NCBI GenBank assembly: GCA_047967505.1
Contig: CM106539.1
Source of the DNA: Dipteris shenzhenensis
Lineage: Eukaryota; Polypodiophyta; Polypodiopsida; Gleicheniales
Direction: 5' to 3' (one strand)
Length of the DNA stretch: 64,000 bases
The notes under the pieces were generated by a model. That model was not told the DNA's origin. It saw nothing but the letters and a program-made list of their open reading frames with translations, and ran no database searches. The translations under genes were made by a program, and so were the position numbers. Shown piece by piece: positions 57,640-64,000 of this stretch. The number at the start of each line of letters is the position of its first letter. The stretch's first letter is position 1.

Positions 57640-59140
57640 CGATTAATGCTTTAACCTCACAGGATTGGCCTTTCTTAACCGATGCCTCTTGCAAAGAACC
57701 TGCATGGGACATCATTTTTTCTTGTGAATCTATGATCGTGACCCAGGTTGACAGAACGATGGTGATCAGGAAATCCTGACTCAGCTCCCCATCGAATTTT
57801 CTTCCATGGAGCTACTTACCCTTGCATTGCTATCATTGAGCTTAGTTGATGCACCACACCAACCATCTCCATCCCATTCAGCCCTTCCATCTTTCTGTTG
57901 ACAGTTGGTCCCAGACCTGTTTAGAACGGAGGCCTCTCTCAGATCTCTTGCAGGAACTGCAGTACCCCAGCTCATCTGAGAATTAATATCTACACTACCT
58001 CCTTGCAAGGAATCCAGCCCACTATTTTGGCAGAATTTCCCCTTAAGGGTATCTGTCAACAAGATTGACTCATTCTGGGTCTCTGTTTTTCTCCAAATTC
58101 GTAAATCTAAAGGAAAAAGCTGAGTCTTTTCCCACTTCCTCAGCTGTTGCATTGAGAATGGACCATGAATAGTTTTAGTAGGATCCTGATAACACCAAAT
58201 CTTATCCTTTTCAATGTCAACTGCCAAGTCAGTCCTGGTTGTAAGAGCTGTAGCGGGAGAACCTGACAGAAACCCAGCAGCTGAAACAGGCAAAGGATAT
58301 GTTCCTGGTATTCGGCCCCTTCTTCCCCTCCTGTCCAGTGAGCTCGTGTCAAAAAGGGGCACTGTGCTAGATCCTTCCCCTTCGTTGTAGAATAAATTTG
58401 CATCAGCTCTGTGTGCATCACCTCCTTTTTCTGTTCCCTTGCTAGAGAATCCATACCTGCCAAAACTTCCCTGGTGATTACAGCTAAGATGTTGATCCAG
58501 ACTCACTCCATCATCCCCCCGGCCCTTTTTGAACTCCCTAAGAGCATTACACTTGTCAAGTGTCGTGTAATTTGGCTTGCAACTATGAGCTTGCTTCTTA
58601 GCAAATTTGCATGAGCCTTTATCCTCGCCAGGTTCTTTGTGACCCCAGCCAGAGGTGTTAAAGTTAGGATCCCATGTTCCTGGTTTTGCAAAAGCTTCAC
58701 ATAAGCTGCTGTTATTCTTATGAAGGCAGTGCTTTTCTCTAGCCCTTATGTCATCGTTCCTCTCCAGGACTCTTTCCCATGGGCTCTGAGTTTCTGCTGA
58801 AGCCCCTAAGGTGGAAGAACAACAATAGAAAATAGTGATGCATCAAGTTGTGTAGTCTTGTTGATTGCTACTAATCGCTTAGGGTTAGAGGTATACAAAA
58901 ATAAATTAACACAACATCCTTAATCAAAGAGCCTCAAGCTCATTAAAAACCTTGGTTGTCATTCACGGACATATCCTGATCGTCAGACTTATAATTAGGG
59001 TCCATACGTAGATCTGCATTGATTTCCACAGGTGCCTTCAGCCGTCTTTCCTTTTCTTCTGGGTTACTCAAGAGCTGAAGATTTTCTACACATTCTCTCA
59101 GTGTGCTGGAGGAGCTTGCATTAAAGAATTCGAAAACCAT
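57640..59140 (-). pseudogene. NERD/C3H44-type GYF-domain gene fragment
   Basis: Two exons in phase: an upstream one ending 58951 (LLSNPEEKERRL, ADLRMDPNYKSDD; its start near 59140 is uncertain) and a second at 58805..57820. The second carries a GYF domain (KIWCYQDPTKTIHGPFSMQQ, LRKWEKTQLFPLDLRIWR, ESILLTDTLKGKF) and ends at gtaagt. Plant NERD and C3H44 proteins (SWIB, Plus-3, GYF, CCCH) read the same way. Beyond, at 57651..57713, a CCCH finger is recognisable but dead: CRFFARG, a one-base shift, then KKGQSC with the second Cys and final His replaced. The N-terminal domains are absent from the window's right side, and the 3' end runs into the Gypsy element. The two exons themselves remain open. 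Confidence 0.75.
57820..58805 (-). other. GYF exon boundaries (58805 acceptor side, 57820 donor side)
   Basis: Marks the exon ends on the minus strand: the acceptor ccttag precedes 58805 and the donor gtaagt follows 57820. The exon is 986 bp and completes the Gly codon begun at 58951. Coordinates are given in transcription order. Confidence 0.7.
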
Positions 59141-59149
59141 TGAAAAAAA

Positions 59150-59950
59150 TGCTACTAAAAAGCTGTTCTTTTTAAATATGAAGGACCCAACTAAGGTTCT
59201 GAGATTTTAGCATCATCTTTCCTTTGACAGATATCACATCAACCAATAAAATATGACTACTATCACATAGATGATCATGGCACCATACGCAGGAATTTCT
59301 TAGAAAAGGATATTCTTTCTTGTGACCTGAGAAAAATGTTCCAAGATAGCATTGGGCAGAGGCATGTCTCACAGCTATGTAGTTGATGAATAGGAACCGT
59401 AATTCTTCATTGTAAAACATGACACTGGAAAAGGAACTCATAGTAACTAATCCCTATAGTGGTCACTTGGGAGTATTTGGCTCTCTCTCTTATGCTCATG
59501 TTCCTTGGATATGCTATAGAATCAAAGGCATATTGACCCTATGATTGAGTCAAGAAGAAGTTGATTATATCCAAGAATGCTCTCATTGATGAGGCATCAT
59601 CATATTTTGATAGTTTGACTATAGTTTCTACTCTGCCTCAACCAGCAATTATTGGAATATGAAGCCAAAATGAGTCTAAAATTAGTGTTCTAGGTGTGTT
59701 TTATAGTCTAGTGAGTCCTAGACATGCCATATGTCATATTGGGAGCTGTCCCACATACACTATGGCTTTCTAGAGTCTAGGGTCACACTATCTACCGTTG
59801 TCCTTGTTTATTGTCTATCATATTAGTCAACATCAAGCTCTTTGGTATCATGTGAGTACTTATCTTAAAATATTGGTTGCTTCTCTTTCCTAATCCTCTT
59901 TTACTATTGCAAAAGCTAGGATTTCTCATGACCATATCTGACCTCATTCT
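59150..59950 (+). mobile_element. unrecognised stretch with a short Copia pol scrap
   Basis: 59455..59600 (+) reads VFGSLSYAHVP and then words like YRIKG and DP across frame changes, resembling the end of a Copia integrase region (VFGSLAYAHVPK, YDP). The remainder has short frames only, such as 59172..59441 (minus), with no family I can name. It could include intron of the NERD-like gene. Confidence 0.4.
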
Positions 59951-60500
59951 CTCTTGAACCTAGAATACCACGCTCCCAAATAGCACGCAAAGTAAAGATG
60001 ATATCCACCCAACTACACCGAGGGACCCAGATGTTCCAAGCAGTAATGTTGGATATTGTCTCCCACCCACTATCCTCCAATAGAGGGAGTGGGCGTGAAC
60101 GAGCGGGTTAAAGTGTGTCGTGGATCTCTATCTGAGAGACCTATTGTCCATGTATCTTGTATGCCAGTGAGATAAGATCAATCAAGGGGGCATATGCACC
60201 CACCTTTGATGAGCTAGGCCACCATCTTCCAGTTGAAGTTTCTACTCATCATCTGTGTGCTTAGCCATGATCCTGAGGGAAGCCAACCAAATCTAATGTA
60301 AAACCTGATAACCCCACAAGCAATGGGGGATCATCTCCCAAACCCCTTCTGCGCAACCCGAGCATCACTCCAACCAAGAGCCAATGGGTAGAACTCCGTG
60401 AGCTAGTAGCAACCAGAAGAAATATGAAATCTTGCGTGGGCACAAGCTCATCAAGTGGCAAGGCCAGAACTGGGAAATAAACTCTCAATTCTTGCATTCA
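59951..60500 (-). mobile_element. LINE-D-type 3' fragment (zf-RVT region)
   Basis: Minus-strand similarity to LINE-D 37.8-38.4 kb: KISYFFWLLLAHGVLPIGSW and CSGCAEGVWEMIPHCLWG in neighbouring frames, then cacccaactacaccgagg and ccagatgttccaagc parallels. Truncated on both sides. Confidence 0.65.
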
Positions 60501-60837
60501 TTGAGGTTGAGAAAGCCCCATCTTATATCCATAATGTTGTTTGCAAGTTGGAGAAAAACTTTAGCCTACTCTCCTTCATAGGCCCTTCACATTGAGTTTG
60601 TTGTTCAAAAATTTAACTTTTAACTTGTTTCTTTGTTGGGTTCAATTTCTTTGTAGTACAAAAGTACAAACTAATTCAAACTTCTACGAAGTCACCAAAA
60701 CTTATCAACACATGTAGGAGCATTGAAGGTTCCGGACCCATCCTTCTAGGCCTCACATGCAATGTGTATCTTGAAATTAGAAGTGCTCTAAAATTCAAAA
60801 GAATGACAATGTTTAAAATGGAAAAGCTCATGGAGGA
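60501..60837. other. intergenic, nothing recognised
   Basis: AT-rich sequence between a LINE scrap and the Gypsy 5' LTR. No open frame of note. Confidence 0.5.
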
Positions 60838-61303
60838 TGTTACGCTCTAGCCGAGGTAGCATGACCTCCGAAGAATCAGTCGACATTTCCCTTAAAGGAT
60901 CTATGTTTGTAATTATTTGTTTGCGCTTCATGTAAAAGATCGGGAGGGAATTAATGTCAAGGTCCTAGGTGAGGGTTGATAGCACCAGACTAGGTGGATC
61001 TAAGGCTAAGGGCCTAGTGCAAGGAATGTGCCTAGGGGCAAAGGATATTAAAGCATCCCAAGAGAGGGGTGAAATGTTGCATTAGGAAGGCCCTGTGATG
61101 ATGACATGTGGCATCTAGATCCATCTAGGGAGATGGGGCTTGTTGAAGCTAGAGAGAGAAGAGAATGAACTATTCACGTATGCTTTGTAATTCGAATTCT
61201 CGGTTGTCTCTCTCTTGGTATTTTCAGCAAGGTTGGCTGGGTGGAACGATAGTGGTGCTTCTCCTGTGATCTGTCTGTAGGAAATAGAAGTCAGTGTGTA
61301 ACA
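60838..61303 (+). repeat. Gypsy 5' LTR (466 bp)
   Basis: Starts tgttacgctctagcc and ends cagtgtgtaaca. Compared with the reversed LTR at 53371..53835, I count about ten differences in the first 155 bp. Confidence 0.9.
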
Positions 61304-61305
61304 AT

Positions 61306-61317
61306 TGGTATCAGAGC
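61306..61317 (+). other. Gypsy primer-binding site
   Basis: tggtatcagagc two bases after the LTR, complementary to the initiator Met tRNA 3' end. The same PBS is used by the Copia element in this window. Confidence 0.9.
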
Positions 61318-62188
61318 GCCAGGAAGAGCTCAAGGGATGGACGAATTTTGAGTCGAGCTCTCTTGCAACGTGATCTAACAGAACGGGAAGGGGTTCGTGA
61401 GTTGTGATGAAAGCTACGAACGGTTTATTATTAGTGCTATCAATTGAAGGGCGTATCACTTGATCGTTTGATCGACGAATTAACCCGTGAGCAAGGTGTT
61501 GGCGCTGCTCGTGGTCTACGATGAAATGGAGGCTTAACAGTGATACGTGTTACGGGAGGCCTTCGATGAAATTCGTGGATGAGCAACGCGCAGGCAGGAT
61601 TACGGAGATTATGGGGAGCCTGTAAAAAAAAATTATGTTTCATCATTTCATCACTTCGTCACTTCGTCATATGGTCAAAGCTCTCCAACGTCACGTAAAC
61701 AGCTCGTAGGCAGACGTATTAATTGCGATCAGGAAGTTACTTGGGGCTGCAAGCTTCGGGATATCTAGCTACGTGGCTGGCTGGCCCGTGACAGTTTTGA
61801 CCTGATTCCCTCAGACAGATTTCGATCAGACAGCTACGCGCTGGCAGACGAAAAGAGGAGCGCATCAATTGGTTGTGGAGCTAAAGCAGGAGCGAACAAG
61901 TCCAGGGAGCACTTTATCTATTTTTCCTTCTGGTTTTCGTCAGTCCTGTTTTGTCAGAAGCAGATTAGGCTTTTGTGGTAGTAGCAGAGTTTGCAGTTTA
62001 TGATGCTATAGTAGGGACAGATTATGCTTGAGGCTATGCCTGTGTGTTCCAATCAAAGTTAGTTTGCAGGAGCTTCCCTAGTATAGGGAATTGTGTCAGG
62101 GTGTCAGTACACTGAATTGCATTAGTTTATAAATACAGTTTTCTAGCGGTGTTTTAAAAAAAACAAAACAAAACACCCATTGAACTGA
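61318..62188 (+). other. Gypsy leader region
   Basis: Untranslated leader between PBS and gag, with only short frames and an a-rich run (about 62155..62172) just before the gag start. Confidence 0.6.
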
Positions 62189-63405
62189 ATGGAAGCAGAA
62201 GAAGGGGCTTCCAGGAGGGACCCTGGTGAGTCAGGAGTCCAACCAACCCAGCAGGTGTCGCGCCCAGTAGCTCATACCTTATCTGGCAGGATTGCATTGC
62301 TTGAGGATGCCTTGCAACAGTTATTAGCGCAGCAATTACAAGCCAATGCAGGGCAGTCTGAACTTAGGAGAGCGATACACAGTATGTCTGCCAGACCTTC
62401 TCGAGAGGAGAAGGGAAAGGCTCCAATGGAACCGGAGTCTAGTGTCCATACGGTCGAGCCTAGGAAGGCTAAAGTACCAAATATTGCCAATTACAGGCCG
62501 GAAAAGTATTCTGGTCGGATGAACGACCGTAGTTTTGATGTCATTGAGACCTAGTTACACAAATGGGACAAGGCGTTTCCCATTTGTGAAATCAAAAATG
62601 ACATCAAGAAGATCCGCGAGGCCACCCACATGTTTAGTGAGGCAGCGTATCGGTGGTGGATTAAGCAACAAAAAGATGGTATAGCATCCACTACTTGGGA
62701 GGGGTTTAAAAGAGAATTCAGGAAACACTTCTTACCTCCTAACGAAGCATCTCGAGCTTGGAATCAATATAGAAACCTTCGTCAGAGAAATTTATCGGTG
62801 GCAGAATACACTGATAAGTTTCGAGAGAGTGTAATGAAGGTTGATGAACCCCTGCCTCAATTAATCCAAGTAAAAGATTCATATTTGGATTGAATGATGG
62901 GATAAAAATGAAAGTTCGGGCTAAGTACGCGAACACGTTAGATGATGCAATAGCCATAGCCCTGAACTATGAAGATGCCAAGGGCAACAAGCCGAGTGGG
63001 TTCGGAACCCAGTATTGGTATCCGAAGAAGTCTGGGTTTAAGAAGAAATGGATTAGTAGAGGGAGTGGTTCTCAACTGAGTGGTCAAGCCAAGCAGGCGA
63101 AACCAGCTGAAACTCCTAAATCCAGTACCACCATTGGAGTGAAAAGGAAAGTAATCCCAATGGCAGCCCGGGCTTGGTCTAAGTCTCAAAAGGCAAGGAG
63201 AGAAGGCTTGTGTCTTGGATGCCTTCAGTCTCATCAGTGGAAGGATTGTCCACGGAATAAAGATCATCGGATGGCTGAGATGGTGATCTCAGAATGCGAC
63301 GTGGAGATGGAGGGAAGTTCCAGAGCGGAAGAGATGCAAATTCAACTAGCGATCCATTTGGACCACCAAAGTTACCTGTCCCTATCAGCGAAGTGTTTTG
63401 GATAA
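62189..63405 (+). pseudogene. Gypsy gag polyprotein, two breaks
   Basis: Starts MEAEEGASRRDPGESG, then a coiled region (LEDALQQLLAQQLQANAG). A TAG follows DVIET near 62552. The retrotransposon gag domain reads EAAYRWWIKQQKDG, WEGFKREFRKHFLPPNEA and LSVAEYTDKFRE, with a second stop near 62891. It then continues (MKVRAKYANTLDDAIAIALN) to the zinc knuckle CLGCLQSHQWKDCP. The sequence leaves gag near 63300..63400. Confidence 0.88.
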
Positions 63406-63839
63406 AAAATGTGGCTTTCGAGGTGCATGAGTCAACCATTATAGGTGCTAGCTTGGGCTTGTTTGTGCATGACTCCATCAAGAGAGGGACTACTATTCTC
63501 CATTATGGAGGTGACAAGTACTCCTACAGAGACTGGAAGGAATTACGTAGAGTTCATCCAAGGCTAAAGAAGTTCTCTATCCAAGAGGACCCTACTATCC
63601 CTATGAAGGATATGGTGCATATTATTGGTGATGTTCAATATCGCAATGTGGCAGGATCTATTAACAGCAATAGAAATACCAATGTAAAGCCAAACGTTTG
63701 TTATGTATTTTCCCCTAATGTTCCACCTTGGTATGACTCCATGATGAACATAGATATTGTAGAATATGGTCACATTTGTATTGAATCCATAGATGATATA
63801 CATGCAGGAGAGGAGTTATTTGCAGACTATGAGTTTTGA
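63294..63839 (+). CDS. SET-domain protein ORF (short, possibly captured)
   Basis: An uninterrupted 181-codon frame. After a gag-derived start the sequence reads ISEVFWIKNVAFEVHES, then SET signatures: IIGASLGLFVHDSIKRGTTI (the GLGLFA-type start), HYGGDKY, AGSINSNRNTNVKPNVCY at the place of the NHSCxPN motif, and ICIESIDDIHAGEELFADYE, the GEEL-DY end. SET domains are Lys methyltransferases. Here the NHSC core is altered, although N, PN and the final Tyr remain, so activity is uncertain. No introns and no pre- or post-SET cysteines. It overlaps the gag frame by about 110 bp in another phase; the true start may lie after the junction (about 63340..63400). Confidence 0.7.
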   Translation: MRRGDGGKFQSGRDANSTSDPFGPPKLPVPISEVFWIKNVAFEVHESTIIGASLGLFVHDSIKRGTTILHYGGDKYSYRDWKELRRVHPRLKKFSIQEDPTIPMKDMVHIIGDVQYRNVAGSINSNRNTNVKPNVCYVFSPNVPPWYDSMMNIDIVEYGHICIESIDDIHAGEELFADYEF

Positions 63840-64000
63840 ATAACAACATTATATTTCTTTATACAATCATTACTTATGGGAATTACTACTTTCTTGCCAG
63901 CTATGTAAATTGGTGCGTAAGTGTTGTGTGTAAATAATATGCAAACATGTTCATAACTACATTCATAATGTATTTTGAAGGAGTGTCTCTCATGCCATTC
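63840..64000. other. AT-rich end of window, nothing recognised
   Basis: Non-coding sequence following the SET ORF stop; it could be its 3' region. Confidence 0.5.

Larger units (their letters stand above)
60838..63400 (+). mobile_element. Ty3/Gypsy element, 5' LTR and gag half
   Basis: 5' LTR 60838..61303, PBS 61306..61317, a leader of about 870 bp, and gag 62189..63400. No protease or RT follows; a SET-domain ORF begins instead. Same family as the pol half at 53.4-57.5 kb but in opposite orientation. Confidence 0.85.

Noticed and set aside
53371-61303. the two Gypsy LTRs as the terminal inverted repeats of one 7.9-kb element
   Set aside because: Each LTR has the correct internal neighbours (PBS and gag; pol end) for a normal LTR role, and LTR elements do not use inverted terminal copies.

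Overview
The window is nuclear DNA of a land plant with a large, transposon-rich genome. The evidence is one plant-type gene with 27 exons, GT-AG introns and phase-2 72-bp leucine-rich-repeat exons, a fragment of a plant-specific GYF/CCCH gene, plant-type Copia and Gypsy elements with PBS TGGTATCAGAGC, and many L1-type LINEs. Very long introns and abundant microsatellites would fit a fern or another large-genome plant, but the species cannot be fixed from the sequence.

The central object is an apparently intact ERECTA-family receptor-like kinase gene on the + strand, 6307..52810, 984 codons. All 27 exons can be read and joined in phase: signal peptide, Cys-paired N cap, 20 LRRs, second Cys pair, one transmembrane helix, and an RD-type Ser/Thr kinase. 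The coding sequence is only 2955 bp of 46.5 kb. Two introns are inflated by transposons: intron 14 (4.3 kb) and intron 20 (34.3 kb).

Layout. 1..6306: upstream region with a tandem repeat, a Mutator-like MITE with a 9/10 target duplication, and several degenerate direct duplications before the start codon. 6307..10941: exons 1-14. 10942..15285: intron 14 with an ORF1-only LINE-A fragment, microsatellites and tandem repeats. 15286..16224: exons 15-20. 16225..50539: intron 20, with layered insertions. These are a 35-bp-TIR DNA element split by LINE-E; LINE-A split by LINE-B; LINE 3' fragments; and a second LINE-A copy (A') split by LINE-D, which itself holds a Copia element, and by the 5' half of another B-type LINE. 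50540..52810: exons 21-27. 52811..64000: a minus-strand Gypsy pol half with its 3' LTR, a decayed NERD/C3H44-type gene fragment, small Copia and LINE scraps, a plus-strand Gypsy 5' LTR and gag half of the same family, and a SET-domain ORF abutting the gag.

The ERECTA gene is the only complete host gene visible. Most intronic LINEs are antisense to it; Copia, LINE-B and LINE-A' are in sense. To be made correctly, its transcript must be read through and spliced across probable heterochromatin. The transposons form a small nested archive whose insertion order can be partly read from target duplications, continuity of interrupted frames and truncations.
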